Positions 17,854-26,429 of a stretch of DNA of 64,000 bases are shown here, one piece after another; positions within the stretch are counted from its first letter, which is position 1; each line of letters starts with the position of its first letter. The notes beneath the pieces were generated by a model. The model was not told the origin of the DNA. It did not search any database and saw only the letters and a program-made list of their open reading frames with translations. The stretch comes from Sphingomonas oligophenolica (lineage in GTDB: Bacteria; Pseudomonadota; Alphaproteobacteria; Sphingomonadales; Sphingomonadaceae): NCBI RefSeq assembly GCF_006438955.1, contig NZ_RCZK01000005.1, positions 62,001 to 126,000 of the forward strand, in the 5' to 3' direction. The position numbers and the translations under genes were made by a program.

Positions 17854-18488
17854 AGCTGTCTGGTTGTCTCGCCGTCGTTGTAACAGTCCTTCCGGCAGTC
17901 ATCGCCTCCGCGCAGGTTCCGGTCGGTCATTTCAGCCCGCCCACCACCTTTGACACGCTATCGGCACGGTCGAAGAAGATTGCGCACTGTGTGTTGGATC
18001 GCGCGCGCAAATCTTCGCAAGGGATCGTGGAGGCCCGGGACGAGGCGACCGCCAAACGATTTAAACCGGGGATCGAAACCGCGCTTCGCGGCTGTATGAG
18101 CGCGCGCGATCGGTCTATCACGCTACGGGCGTTCGATCTGCGCGGCGATCTGGCCGACGAATTACTGACCGAAGCCGATGGAGCGGCGCTGCGGGTCGCC
18201 CGGACCCGGCGTGCGATTGCGCCGACCCGCCTGCAACGCGCGGACGGCGACCAGAATGAGGCGGTTGTCGGCTGTGCGGTGGCCGCCGATCCAGTCGATG
18301 CCTCAGCCCTGATCGAATCCGGCGCAGCGACACCGGCGGAAATAGCGGCTTTTCGTCAGTTAGTTCCCGCGATTCAGGCTTGCGTGCCGACCGACTATTC
18401 CCTTCACCTCAAGCCCTTCGAAGTGCGTCGGTTGGTCGCGATCGCGCTGTACCGCTATGTTGCCGATCAGAGCGGAGGGCAGAGCTAG
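17850..18488 (+). CDS. Exported four-cysteine protein, copy A, between nuoF and nuoG
   Basis: 212 residues; the ATG overlaps the nuoF stop (ATGA). A signal peptide of about 21 residues ends IASA before Gln22. The mature part is mainly helical, with Cys at 47, 82, 142 and 178. The downstream paralog has the same four Cys at nearly identical spacing (35-60-36 here against 36-59-36) and a shared pattern of KxxxxC, GC and ACxPxD followed by Arg and hydrophobics. The Cys may form two disulfides in the periplasm, which is inference. No known family was recognised. It is AT-richer than the nuo genes around it. Confidence 0.78.
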   Translation: MKLSGCLAVVVTVLPAVIASAQVPVGHFSPPTTFDTLSARSKKIAHCVLDRARKSSQGIVEARDEATAKRFKPGIETALRGCMSARDRSITLRAFDLRGDLADELLTEADGAALRVARTRRAIAPTRLQRADGDQNEAVVGCAVAADPVDASALIESGAATPAEIAAFRQLVPAIQACVPTDYSLHLKPFEVRRLVAIALYRYVADQSGGQS

Positions 18489-18695
18489 ATGCCAACGCTT
18501 CATCTCCACGATGTCGAAATCGACCCGCTGCAAGGGGTTACCAAGCAGGTCGAGGGCCATTCGATCTGCGCACTGGGGGATGCCGTGGCATGGGCGACCC
18601 AGGGTCTGATCAAGCATTTCCGGCCTGAACTGGAGCGGCGGATCGTCGAGCAAGGCGGGGGCGATCTGACGCCCATGCAGGAGGCGGCGGAATGA
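18489..18695 (+). pseudogene. Degenerate duplicate of the nuoF C-terminus
   Basis: A 68-codon frame that opens with ATG directly after the stop of copy A. From about residue 10 on ([20 protein letters not shown] and onwards through [12 protein letters not shown]) it is a copy of the NuoF C-terminus, ending QEAAE where NuoF ends MEAAE. It retains only the fourth N3 Cys and lacks C-x2-C-x2-C and all NADH/FMN motifs, so it cannot act as NuoF. The frame is nevertheless open, and its stop overlaps the start of copy B just as nuoF overlaps copy A. It may survive only as a translational relay into copy B. Confidence 0.85.
18516..18695 (+). repeat. 3' end of nuoF, right (degenerate) copy of the direct duplication
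   Basis: 180 bases matching 17677-17853. Changes include the WP codon pair becoming WA and an ERSGD to EQGGGD replacement near the end. The repeat marks the junction of a tandem duplication that also doubled the exported gene. Confidence 0.92.
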
Positions 18696-19339
18696 TGCTG
18701 TTCGCCTTATTGGCATTGGCTCAGCCAGCGGCGCTCTCTTCCGCTCAGGTAGAGAAAAAGACTGGGCACACGATGCCCCGGCCACCGTCGAATTTGCCCG
18801 AAAACTTCGAAACGAAGACAGTCGCCATCGATCGGATCGCTGACTGCCTAATCAAGCACGCGTCCAAGGACGCGACTAAATTTCTTCAAACTCCGCTGTT
18901 GAGCGGCGACGAGCAAGTCAAAGGGCGGCATCTGTTGTCCGCGCACGCCAGTTGTTTCGGGCGCGCGTTCCTGTTTGCAACACCAGTTCCTGTGCTCCGC
19001 GGCGCGTTGGCTGAGCGTCGGTTGGCGTCGACGTCAGGCGCGCTCGACAGTTTTGCCCGCCGCACGCCTGCCCAGTTCGGACGGGTGCCTTCGATCGACG
19101 GACGCCCGTTTCTTGTCGGTTATGCGGGATGCTTGGCGGTTACCCAACCGGGGTGGACCTCCGCGTTTCTGCGCGCGCCTCGCGAATCGGCGACCGAGCG
19201 AAGGCAGTTTATGCAGTTCGGCGATTCATTGAAGGCCTGCATGCCGGTGGATGCGACCTATCATGTCGATATTCCCGCCCTTCGGGATGAGATGGCGGCA
19301 GTGGTCGAATTGATGATCGCCCATGGCGACGGAGCGTAA
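18692..19339 (+). CDS. Exported four-cysteine protein, copy B, before nuoG
   Basis: 215 residues; the first of two adjacent ATGs overlaps the stop of the nuoF fragment. A hydrophobic N-terminus (about 1-18, [15 protein letters not shown]) acts as signal peptide. Four Cys at 52, 88, 147 and 183 match copy A in spacing, and [20 protein letters not shown] and [13 protein letters not shown] align with the equivalent parts of copy A. Overall identity is low, so either the duplication is old or divergence was fast. No catalytic motif was seen. nuoG starts 5 bases downstream. Confidence 0.76.
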   Translation: MMLFALLALAQPAALSSAQVEKKTGHTMPRPPSNLPENFETKTVAIDRIADCLIKHASKDATKFLQTPLLSGDEQVKGRHLLSAHASCFGRAFLFATPVPVLRGALAERRLASTSGALDSFARRTPAQFGRVPSIDGRPFLVGYAGCLAVTQPGWTSAFLRAPRESATERRQFMQFGDSLKACMPVDATYHVDIPALRDEMAAVVELMIAHGDGA

Positions 19340-19344
19340 CGACG

Positions 19345-21339
19345 ATGCCCAAAGTTAAAGTCGATGGTGTCGAAATCGAGGTGCCGCAGGGCGCTACCGT
19401 GCTGCAGGCGTGCGAGCTGGCGGGGAAGGAAATTCCGCGCTTCTGCTATCACGAGCGCCTCAGCATCGCGGGCAATTGCCGGATGTGCCTGGTCGAGGTG
19501 AAGCCGGGGCCGCCCAAGCCGCAGGCGAGTTGCGCGCTGCCCGCGGCGGACAACCAGGAAATCTTCACGACCACGCCGATGGTGAAGAACGCGCGCGAAG
19601 GAATGATGGAGTTTCTGCTCATCAACCACCCGCTCGATTGCCCGATCTGCGACCAAGGCGGCGAATGCGATCTGCAGGACCAGTCGATCGCCTATGGTCG
19701 CGGGCATTCGCGCTACACCGAGAACAAGCGCGCGGTGACCGAGAAATATATGGGGCCGATCGTCAAGACGGTGATGACGCGGTGTATCCAGTGCACGCGC
19801 TGCATCCGCTTTGCCGAGGAGGTCGCGGGGGTCGAGGAAATCGGCGCGATCTATCGCGGCGAGAACATGCAGATCACGAGCTACCTCGAAGAGGCGGTGA
19901 CGAGCGAACTATCGGGCAACGTCGTCGACCTGTGTCCGGTCGGGGCGCTGACGAGCAAGCCCTACGCCTATGAGGCGCGGCCCTGGGAATTGAAGAAGAC
20001 GCTGACGATCGACGTGATGGACGCGGTCGGCACCAACATCCGGCTCGACAGCCGGGGGCGGCAGGTGCTGCGCTGCGTTCCGCGGATCAACGACGACGTC
20101 AACGAGGAATGGGCAACCGACAAGACCCGCCACGTCGTCGACGGGCTGGTGCGGCGGCGGCTCGACCGACCCTATGTGCGGCGCGACGGCAAGCTTGTCG
20201 AGGTGACGTGGGACGAGGCGTTCGCGGCGATCAAGGCAGTCGACGCCGGGTCGAGCGTCGCGGTGGTCGCGGGCGATCTGGTCGATTGCGAGACGATGTA
20301 CGCCGCCAAGGCGCTGGCGCGCGGGATGGGATCGTCGCTGCTCGAAGGGCGGCAGACCGGAATGGCGTACGACACGTCGAGCCTGGCGGCGGTGAATTTC
20401 AACACCACGATCGCGGGCGTCGAGCGCGCGGACGCGATCCTGCTGGTCGGCACGAATTTGCGCTGGGAAGCGCCGCTGGTGAATACTCGCGTGCGGAAAG
20501 CGATCAAGCAGGGCGCGAAGGTCTTCGCCATCGGGCCGGAGACCGACCTGACCTATAAGGCCGAGTGGATCGGCGACGATCTGGCGCTGCTGGGCGACCT
20601 GCCCGAGGCGGTGACCGAGGTGTTTGGCAAGGCGGAACGCCCGATGGTGATCGTCGGCGGTGGTGCGTTGAAGGGTGGTCATGGCGCGGCGCTGGCGCTG
20701 GTCGACACGCTGGGGCTCGTCACGGATGACTGGAACGGCTTCAATGTCGTCCATATGGCGGCGAGTCGGATGGGCGGGCTGATGCTCGGCTATGCGCAAC
20801 CGGGCGGAATCGCGGATGTGATGGGGGCGAAGCTCGGCTTCTTCCTCGGCGCGGACGAGATGGATCACAGCCGGTTCGCTGGCTTCAAGGTGTTTGTCGG
20901 CCATCACGGCGACACGGGGGCGCATCATGCCGATGTGATCCTGCCGGGCGCGACCTATGCCGAGAAATCGGGGACGTGGGTGAATCTCGAGGGGCGCGTC
21001 CAGCGGGGCGAGCGCGCGGTGTTCCCACCGGGCGACGCGCGTGAGGATTGGACGATCCTGCGGGCCTTGTCCGAAGTGTTGGGCCACACGCTACCGTTCG
21101 ATAGCCTGGCTGGGCTGCGCGAGGCGATGGCGACCGAGGTGCCTGCGCTGCGCGAACCGGGGCTGGCCAGCTTCGATTGGAACCCGCCATCGCTCGATGC
21201 AAAGGGTGAGGGCGTGATCGAGGGATATCCGATCAAGGATTTCTACCTGACCAACGCGATCTGCCGGGCGAGCCCGACGATGCAGCGCTGCTCGGCCGAA
21301 TTGATCCACGGCCAGGATTTCGCGGAGGCGGCGGAGTGA
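19345..21339 (+). CDS. nuoG: NADH-quinone oxidoreductase subunit G
   Basis: 664 residues. The N-terminal ferredoxin-like 2Fe-2S domain (FCYHERLSIAGNCRMCLVEV) is followed by the His-x3-Cys-x2-Cys-x5-Cys cluster (HPLDCPICDQGGECDLQD) and the C-x2-C-x2-C...CPVGAL cluster (CIQCTRCIRF). The rest is a molybdopterin oxidoreductase-like fold without cofactor. It is the largest peripheral-arm subunit, carrying electrons from NuoF toward NuoB/NuoD via NuoI. The 3' end overlaps the 89-residue gene (GTGA). Confidence 0.97.
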   Translation: MPKVKVDGVEIEVPQGATVLQACELAGKEIPRFCYHERLSIAGNCRMCLVEVKPGPPKPQASCALPAADNQEIFTTTPMVKNAREGMMEFLLINHPLDCPICDQGGECDLQDQSIAYGRGHSRYTENKRAVTEKYMGPIVKTVMTRCIQCTRCIRFAEEVAGVEEIGAIYRGENMQITSYLEEAVTSELSGNVVDLCPVGALTSKPYAYEARPWELKKTLTIDVMDAVGTNIRLDSRGRQVLRCVPRINDDVNEEWATDKTRHVVDGLVRRRLDRPYVRRDGKLVEVTWDEAFAAIKAVDAGSSVAVVAGDLVDCETMYAAKALARGMGSSLLEGRQTGMAYDTSSLAAVNFNTTIAGVERADAILLVGTNLRWEAPLVNTRVRKAIKQGAKVFAIGPETDLTYKAEWIGDDLALLGDLPEAVTEVFGKAERPMVIVGGGALKGGHGAALALVDTLGLVTDDWNGFNVVHMAASRMGGLMLGYAQPGGIADVMGAKLGFFLGADEMDHSRFAGFKVFVGHHGDTGAHHADVILPGATYAEKSGTWVNLEGRVQRGERAVFPPGDAREDWTILRALSEVLGHTLPFDSLAGLREAMATEVPALREPGLASFDWNPPSLDAKGEGVIEGYPIKDFYLTNAICRASPTMQRCSAELIHGQDFAEAAE

Positions 21340-21605
21340 GCGTTACTACACCACACCGCGTAAGGCGTTTGGCCAGCGGAGCCTTGGAACATTATTTTCC
21401 AGATCCTGACGATCAAGGAATGTACGAGCTTGGCGACCCAAAAAAGGGAGCTGTAAAGCATCATAAAGTAAATTCGATATTCGTAGGCTCCATCGAGATG
21501 GCATTGTATCTGGTTCGTGAGTACGGATTTTCGATCAGAATGCGCGGCAACATCTCCGGCCAGAGAAATTTGATTTCTGCTGACAAGATTGAGTTCCTCA
21601 GATGA
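21336..21605 (+). CDS. AT-richer hypothetical protein between nuoG and nuoH
   Basis: 89 residues. The GTG overlaps the nuoG stop and the TGA overlaps the nuoH start (ATGA). A hand count of 21421-21600 gives 81 G or C in 180 bases (45%), far below the neighbours, so the gene was probably acquired from elsewhere. The sequence is hydrophilic ([20 protein letters not shown] in the middle, ending [10 protein letters not shown]) with no signal or membrane segment, and has the look of a small cytoplasmic single-domain protein. No family is recognised. The precise fit into the operon's punctuation is striking for an insertion. Confidence 0.75.
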   Translation: MSVTTPHRVRRLASGALEHYFPDPDDQGMYELGDPKKGAVKHHKVNSIFVGSIEMALYLVREYGFSIRMRGNISGQRNLISADKIEFLR

Positions 21606-22657
21606 CCGCCTTCTTCAACACCACGGTCGGCATGTCGTACGACTGGGCGTGGTTCACCGCGACGATCGTCGGCATCCTGGTCATCGCGCTGCCGTTGATG
21701 CTGGCGGTCGCGATGATCATCTATGCCGACCGCAAGATCTGGGCGGCGATGGCGCTGCGGCGGGGGCCGAACGTGGTCGGGCCGTTCGGGCTGCTCCAGT
21801 CGTTCGCGGACGGGCTCAAGGTCTTCCTGCAGGAAACGATCATCCCGTCGGCGGCGAACCGCATGCTGTTTCTGCTCGCGCCGATCATCACCTTCACCGT
21901 CGCGCTGATCGTGTGGGCGGTGATCCCGTTCCAGGCGGGGGTGGTGCTCGCCGACATCAACGTTGGGTTGCTCTACATCCTCGCGGCGTCGAGCCTCGGT
22001 GTGTACGGGATCATCCTGTCGGGCTGGGCGTCGAATTCCAAATATCCGTTCTATTCGGCGTTGCGCGCGGCGGCGCAGATGGTGAGTTACGAAGTCGCGA
22101 TCGGGTTCATCCTGATCTCGGTCGTGCTGTGGTCGGGGACGTTCAACCTTTCCGGCATCGTGATGGCGCAGCAGAGCACGCTCGGCCTCCATATCAACGC
22201 GTTCGGGATCAACCCGCTGCTGTTCCCGATGGCGGTGATGTTCTTCATCTCCAGCCTCGCCGAGACGCAGCGCGCGCCGTTCGACCTGACCGAGGCGGAG
22301 AGCGAACTCGTCGCGGGATATCAGACCGAATATTCGTCGATGAGCTTCGCGCTGTTCTGGCTCGGCGAATATGCCAACGTGCTGTTGATGTGCGCGCTCA
22401 ACGCGACATTGTTCTGGGGCGGGTGGCTGCCGCCGATCGACTGGGCGCCGCTCTACGCCGTGCCGGGGATCATCTGGCTGTTCGCCAAGATCCTGTTCTT
22501 CTTCTTCCTGTTCAGCTGGGTGAAGGCGACGGTGCCGCGCTATCGCTACGACCAGTTGATGCGGCTGGGGTGGAAGATATTCCTGCCCGTGTCGCTGTTC
22601 TGGGTTTTCCTCGTCTCGGGCGTGCTGATGTGGCTGCGCGTAGGGTTTCAATCATGA
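21602..22657 (+). CDS. nuoH: NADH-quinone oxidoreductase subunit H
   Basis: 351 residues with eight or so membrane helices. The signatures are intact: [21 protein letters not shown] near residue 43 (cut here: [14 protein letters not shown]) and [20 protein letters not shown] near 220, which line the quinone channel. It links the peripheral and membrane arms. It overlaps the 89-residue gene at its start and nuoI at its end (ATGA). Confidence 0.98.
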   Translation: MTAFFNTTVGMSYDWAWFTATIVGILVIALPLMLAVAMIIYADRKIWAAMALRRGPNVVGPFGLLQSFADGLKVFLQETIIPSAANRMLFLLAPIITFTVALIVWAVIPFQAGVVLADINVGLLYILAASSLGVYGIILSGWASNSKYPFYSALRAAAQMVSYEVAIGFILISVVLWSGTFNLSGIVMAQQSTLGLHINAFGINPLLFPMAVMFFISSLAETQRAPFDLTEAESELVAGYQTEYSSMSFALFWLGEYANVLLMCALNATLFWGGWLPPIDWAPLYAVPGIIWLFAKILFFFFLFSWVKATVPRYRYDQLMRLGWKIFLPVSLFWVFLVSGVLMWLRVGFQS

Positions 22658-23139
22658 ACGTCGCGCAGATCATCAAATCGTTCACTTTGTGGGAATTCGT
22701 GAAGGCGCACGCGCTGACCTTGCGCTATTTCTTCAAGGCGAAGGCGACGATCAACTACCCGTTCGAGCGCAACCCGGTATCCCCGCGGTTCCGCGGCGAA
22801 CATGCGCTGCGCCGCTATCCCAACGGCGAGGAACGCTGCATCGCGTGCAAGCTGTGCGAGGCGGTGTGTCCGGCGCAGGCGATCACGATCGAGGCCGAAC
22901 CGCGCGATGACGGTAGCCGCCGCACGACGCGCTACGACATCGACATGACCAAATGCATCTATTGCGGGTTGTGCGCGGAGGCGTGCCCGGTCGATGCGAT
23001 CGTCGAGGGGCCGAACTACGAATTCTCGACCGAAACCCGCGAGGAATTGATCTACGACAAGGCCAAGCTGCTCGACAATGGCGATCGCTGGGAAAGCGCG
23101 ATCGCCGCGAACCTTGCCGCCGATGCGCCGTATCGGTAG
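22654..23139 (+). CDS. nuoI: NADH-quinone oxidoreductase subunit I (clusters N6a/N6b)
   Basis: 161 residues from the ATG overlapping the nuoH stop. The two 4Fe-4S motifs are [16 protein letters not shown] and [16 protein letters not shown] (C-x2-C-x2-C-x3-CP each). The N-terminal amphipathic helix sits on the membrane. It transfers electrons between NuoG and NuoB. A repeat element separates it from nuoJ, breaking the otherwise tight spacing of the operon. Confidence 0.98.
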   Translation: MNVAQIIKSFTLWEFVKAHALTLRYFFKAKATINYPFERNPVSPRFRGEHALRRYPNGEERCIACKLCEAVCPAQAITIEAEPRDDGSRRTTRYDIDMTKCIYCGLCAEACPVDAIVEGPNYEFSTETREELIYDKAKLLDNGDRWESAIAANLAADAPYR

Positions 23140-23167
23140 GCGCAGCGCGATGATTCTGATGAACCAA

Positions 23168-23294
23168 TTCCTCCCCGCAACGGGGAGGTGGCGCGCCGAC
23201 GGCGTGACGGAGGGGCGGCCACAAGCGATGCGCCTGGAACTGCCCCTCCACCACGCGCTGCGCTCGCGGTCACCCTCCCCGGGCCGGGGAGGTA
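23168..23294. repeat. Palindromic repeat between nuoI and nuoJ
   Basis: The arms are CCTCCCCGCAACGGGGAGGTGG at the left and CACCCTCCCCGGGCCGGGGAGGT at the right, with a second pair GGAGGGGCGGCC / GCCCCTCCACC inside (each string under 24 bases is part of a longer palindrome). The right arm supplies a GGGGAGG sequence about 9 bases before the nuoJ GTG. Confidence 0.7.
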
Positions 23295-23301
23295 TGGCGC
23301 T

Positions 23302-23913
23302 GTGATTCAGGCCATCGCCTTTTACCTGTTCGCGATCGTCGTGGTCGGATCGGGCGCGATGACGATTTCGTCGCGCAACCCGGTCCATTCGGTGATGTGG
23401 CTGATCCTGGCGTTCTTCAACGCGGCGGGACTGATGGTGCTCGTCGGCGCCGAGTTCATCGCGATGCTGCTCGTCATCGTCTATGTCGGTGCGGTCGCGG
23501 TACTGTTCCTGTTCGTGGTGATGATGCTCGATATCGATGTCGCGGAAATGCGCGCGGGCGTCGCGCGCTATTTCGCGGTCGGGCTGGCGCTCGCGGTGGC
23601 GTTGGCGGCCGAAATACTGATCGGGATCGGCGCGTGGGAAGCCGGCGGGGTCAAGATTTCGCGGCGCGCGGCGCCGATCGACAGCGCGGTGCCCAACATC
23701 CAGGCGATCGGCGACCTGCTCTACACGCGCTACCTGTTCGTGTTCGAAGGTGCCGGGCTGGTGCTGCTGGTCGCAATGATCGGCGCGATCGTGCTGACCC
23801 ACCGCCAGCGCAGCGGCGTTCGTCCGCAGAATATCAGCCGCCAGAACGCACGCCGTCCGCAGGACGCGACGCGCAACGTCCAGCCGCCGGTGGGCGAGGG
23901 GGTGGAATTGTGA
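23302..23913 (+). CDS. nuoJ: NADH-quinone oxidoreductase subunit J
   Basis: 203 residues from GTG at 23302 ([12 protein letters not shown]). Five membrane helices are visible, with [19 protein letters not shown] and the conserved [18 protein letters not shown] helix (about residue 60) that carries a pi-bulge in known structures. The C-terminal 40 residues are a hydrophilic tail ([18 protein letters not shown]). Its ribosome-binding site lies in the repeat element. The 3' end overlaps nuoK (GTGA). Confidence 0.96.
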   Translation: MIQAIAFYLFAIVVVGSGAMTISSRNPVHSVMWLILAFFNAAGLMVLVGAEFIAMLLVIVYVGAVAVLFLFVVMMLDIDVAEMRAGVARYFAVGLALAVALAAEILIGIGAWEAGGVKISRRAAPIDSAVPNIQAIGDLLYTRYLFVFEGAGLVLLVAMIGAIVLTHRQRSGVRPQNISRQNARRPQDATRNVQPPVGEGVEL

Positions 23914-24215
23914 TCGGTCTTACCCATTATCTCGTCGTCGCGGCGATCCTGTTCACGATGGGGGTGCTCGGCATTTTCCTCAACCGCAAGAATCTGATCG
24001 TCATCCTGATGGCGATCGAGCTGATCCTGCTCGCGGTGAACCTCAACCTCGTCGCGTTTTCGGCCTATCTCCACGATCTGGTCGGGCAGGTATTCGCGAT
24101 GTTCGTCCTCACCGTCGCGGCGGGCGAGGCGGCGATCGGGTTGGCGATCCTGGTCATCTATTTCCGGAGCCGCGGGACGATCGCGGTCGACGACGTCAAT
24201 CGGATGAAGGGCTGA
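23910..24215 (+). CDS. nuoK: NADH-quinone oxidoreductase subunit K
   Basis: 101 residues, three membrane helices, starting with GTG overlapping the nuoJ stop. The family Glu residues for proton transfer are in [13 protein letters not shown] (about residue 36) and [13 protein letters not shown] (about 72). It is an inner-membrane component of the proton path. nuoL starts three bases after its stop. Confidence 0.97.
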   Translation: MIGLTHYLVVAAILFTMGVLGIFLNRKNLIVILMAIELILLAVNLNLVAFSAYLHDLVGQVFAMFVLTVAAGEAAIGLAILVIYFRSRGTIAVDDVNRMKG

Positions 24216-24217
24216 CC

Positions 24218-26314
24218 GTGATCCTCTTCATCGTGTTCCTCCCGCTGCTGGCCGCGATCATCGCGGGCCTTGGCAACAAGTCGATCGGCGCGGTTCCCGC
24301 CAAGCTGGTGACGACCGGCGCGCTGTTCGCCAGTTGCGCGCTGAGCTGGCCGATCTTCATCGGCTATCTGATGGGCACGACGACCGCCGGGGTGACCCCG
24401 GTGCTTCACTTCATCCAGTCGGGGACGATGGACGTCGCCTGGGCGCTGCGCGTCGATGCGCTGACCGCGGTGATGCTGGTGGTGATCACGACCGTGTCGG
24501 CGCTCGTCCACCTGTATAGCTGGGGCTATATGGAGGAGGACCCCGATCAGCCGCGGTTCTTCGCGTATCTGTCGCTTTTCACCTTCGCGATGCTGATGCT
24601 CGTCACCGCGAACAACCTCGTCCAGATGTTTTTCGGCTGGGAAGGCGTGGGCCTCGCCAGCTATCTGCTGATCGGGTTCTGGTTCAGGAAGCCAAGCGCT
24701 AACGCGGCCGCGATCAAGGCATTCGTCGTCAACCGCGTCGGCGACCTTGGCTTCATGCTCGGGATCTTCGGGACGTATCTGGTGTTTCACACCGTCTCGA
24801 TCCCGGAAATTCTCGCCGCGGCGCCGGGCATGGCCGGATCGACGATCGGATTCCTCGGCTACCGCTTCGACACGATGACGGTGCTGTGCCTGTTGCTGTT
24901 CGTCGGCGCGATGGGCAAGTCGGCGCAGTTGGGCCTCCACACCTGGCTGCCCGACGCGATGGAGGGACCGACCCCGGTATCGGCGCTGATCCACGCCGCG
25001 ACGATGGTCACCGCGGGCGTATTCATGGTGTGCCGCCTGTCGCCGATGTTCGAGACCAGCCCGACCGCGCTGCACTTCGTCACCTTCATCGGCGCGGCGA
25101 CGTGCCTGTTCGCGGCGACGATCGCGATGGTGCAGACCGACATCAAGCGCGTCATCGCCTATTCGACGTGTTCGCAGCTCGGCTACATGTTCTTCGCGGC
25201 AGGCGTCGGCGCATACGGCGCAGCGATGTTCCACCTGTTCACCCACGCCTTCTTCAAGGCGCTGCTGTTCCTGGGCGCGGGATCGGTGATCCATGCGATG
25301 CACCACGAACAGGATATGCGCTATTATGGCGGCTTGCGTAAGCAGATCCCGGTCACCTTTTGGGGGATGATGGCGGGGACGCTGGCGATCACCGGGGTAG
25401 GCCTACCCGGCGTGTTCGGGCTGCCCGCGATCGGGTTCGCCGGATTCCATTCGAAAGATGCGATCATCGAGGCGGGCTGGGCGTCGGGCAATCCGGGCGT
25501 GTGGTTCGTCGGCGTGCTCGTCGCGCTGATCACCAGTTTCTATTCGTGGCGGCTGATGTTCCTGACCTTTTGGGGCGCGCCGCGCTGGGCCGCGAGCGAG
25601 CATATCCAGCATGCGCTGCATGACGCGCACGGGCATCACGGCGACGAGCATCATCCCGAAGAGGCGCACGGCAATTCGCCCGAGGCCGAGGATGCGGGCG
25701 AGCATCCGCATGCCGATGGTGCGCATCACGAGGAACTGCCCCACGGCACCGGCGGCTATCACCCGCATGAGAGCCCGTGGTCGATCCTGATCCCGTTGAT
25801 CATCCTGTCGATCGGTGCGGTCGCGGCGGGGTATGTGTTCCACAGCTTCTTCATCGAGCCCGCGTCGGGCGAGGAATATTGGAAGGGGGCGATCGCGTAT
25901 CGCGAGCAGCTAATGCACGCGATGCATGGCATCCCGACCTGGGTGAAGCTGTCGGCGACGGTGGCGATGCTGATCGGGCTGGGCACCGCATGGTATGCGT
26001 ATATCCGCAATGCCGATTTCCCCGCGGCGGTGGCCGACCAGTTCCGCGTCATCTATCGCTTCCTCGCGCACAAATGGTATTTCGACGAACTGTACGATCT
26101 GTTGTTCGTGCGCCCCGCCTTCGCGATCGGGCGGTTCCTGTGGCATCGCGGTGACGAAAAGACGATCGATCGGTTCGGGCCGAACGGATCGGCCTGGATC
26201 GTCGTGCGCGGTGCGCGCGTCGCGGGGCGCCTCCAGTCCGGATATGTCTATACCTATGCGTTCGTCATGCTGATCGGGCTTACCGCGGCCGTTACCTGCG
26301 TGATCGCGAAGTGA
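24218..26314 (+). CDS. nuoL: NADH-quinone oxidoreductase subunit L (antiporter-like)
   Basis: 698 residues from GTG. The Mrp-type antiporter fold is clear: the proton-pathway Glu in [19 protein letters not shown] (about 140), Lys in [20 protein letters not shown] (about 246), and the long C-terminal lateral helix ending near the last TM. Residues about 461-521 form an unusual His/Glu/Asp-rich loop (some 20 His in 60 residues, such as [18 protein letters not shown]) between membrane helices. It pumps protons at the distal end of the membrane arm. A repeat element follows before nuoM. Confidence 0.97.
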   Translation: MILFIVFLPLLAAIIAGLGNKSIGAVPAKLVTTGALFASCALSWPIFIGYLMGTTTAGVTPVLHFIQSGTMDVAWALRVDALTAVMLVVITTVSALVHLYSWGYMEEDPDQPRFFAYLSLFTFAMLMLVTANNLVQMFFGWEGVGLASYLLIGFWFRKPSANAAAIKAFVVNRVGDLGFMLGIFGTYLVFHTVSIPEILAAAPGMAGSTIGFLGYRFDTMTVLCLLLFVGAMGKSAQLGLHTWLPDAMEGPTPVSALIHAATMVTAGVFMVCRLSPMFETSPTALHFVTFIGAATCLFAATIAMVQTDIKRVIAYSTCSQLGYMFFAAGVGAYGAAMFHLFTHAFFKALLFLGAGSVIHAMHHEQDMRYYGGLRKQIPVTFWGMMAGTLAITGVGLPGVFGLPAIGFAGFHSKDAIIEAGWASGNPGVWFVGVLVALITSFYSWRLMFLTFWGAPRWAASEHIQHALHDAHGHHGDEHHPEEAHGNSPEAEDAGEHPHADGAHHEELPHGTGGYHPHESPWSILIPLIILSIGAVAAGYVFHSFFIEPASGEEYWKGAIAYREQLMHAMHGIPTWVKLSATVAMLIGLGTAWYAYIRNADFPAAVADQFRVIYRFLAHKWYFDELYDLLFVRPAFAIGRFLWHRGDEKTIDRFGPNGSAWIVVRGARVAGRLQSGYVYTYAFVMLIGLTAAVTCVIAK

Positions 26315-26343
26315 GCGGGTTCTCAAACAATGCCAACTCAGCC

Positions 26344-26412
26344 GCCGTTCGCCCTGAGCCTGTCGAAGGGAGCTTTCGGGACCCGTGCTTCGACAAGCTC
26401 AGCACGAACGGC
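26344..26412. repeat. Inverted-repeat element between nuoL and nuoM
   Basis: The left arm GTTCGCCCTGAGCCTGTCGA and the right arm TTCGACAAGCTCAGCACGAA are imperfect inverted copies, closed by CCG/CGG. The same element recurs at 55548-55616 and 59377-59452, in gaps only. Confidence 0.85.
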
Positions 26413-26429
26413 AAAAGGGCGATAGCGCG

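Noticed and set aside
25600..25790. CRISPR- or repeat-like pattern in the His-rich part of nuoL
   Set aside because: The repetition is of CAT/CAC codons within one open frame, with no repeat-spacer periodicity.
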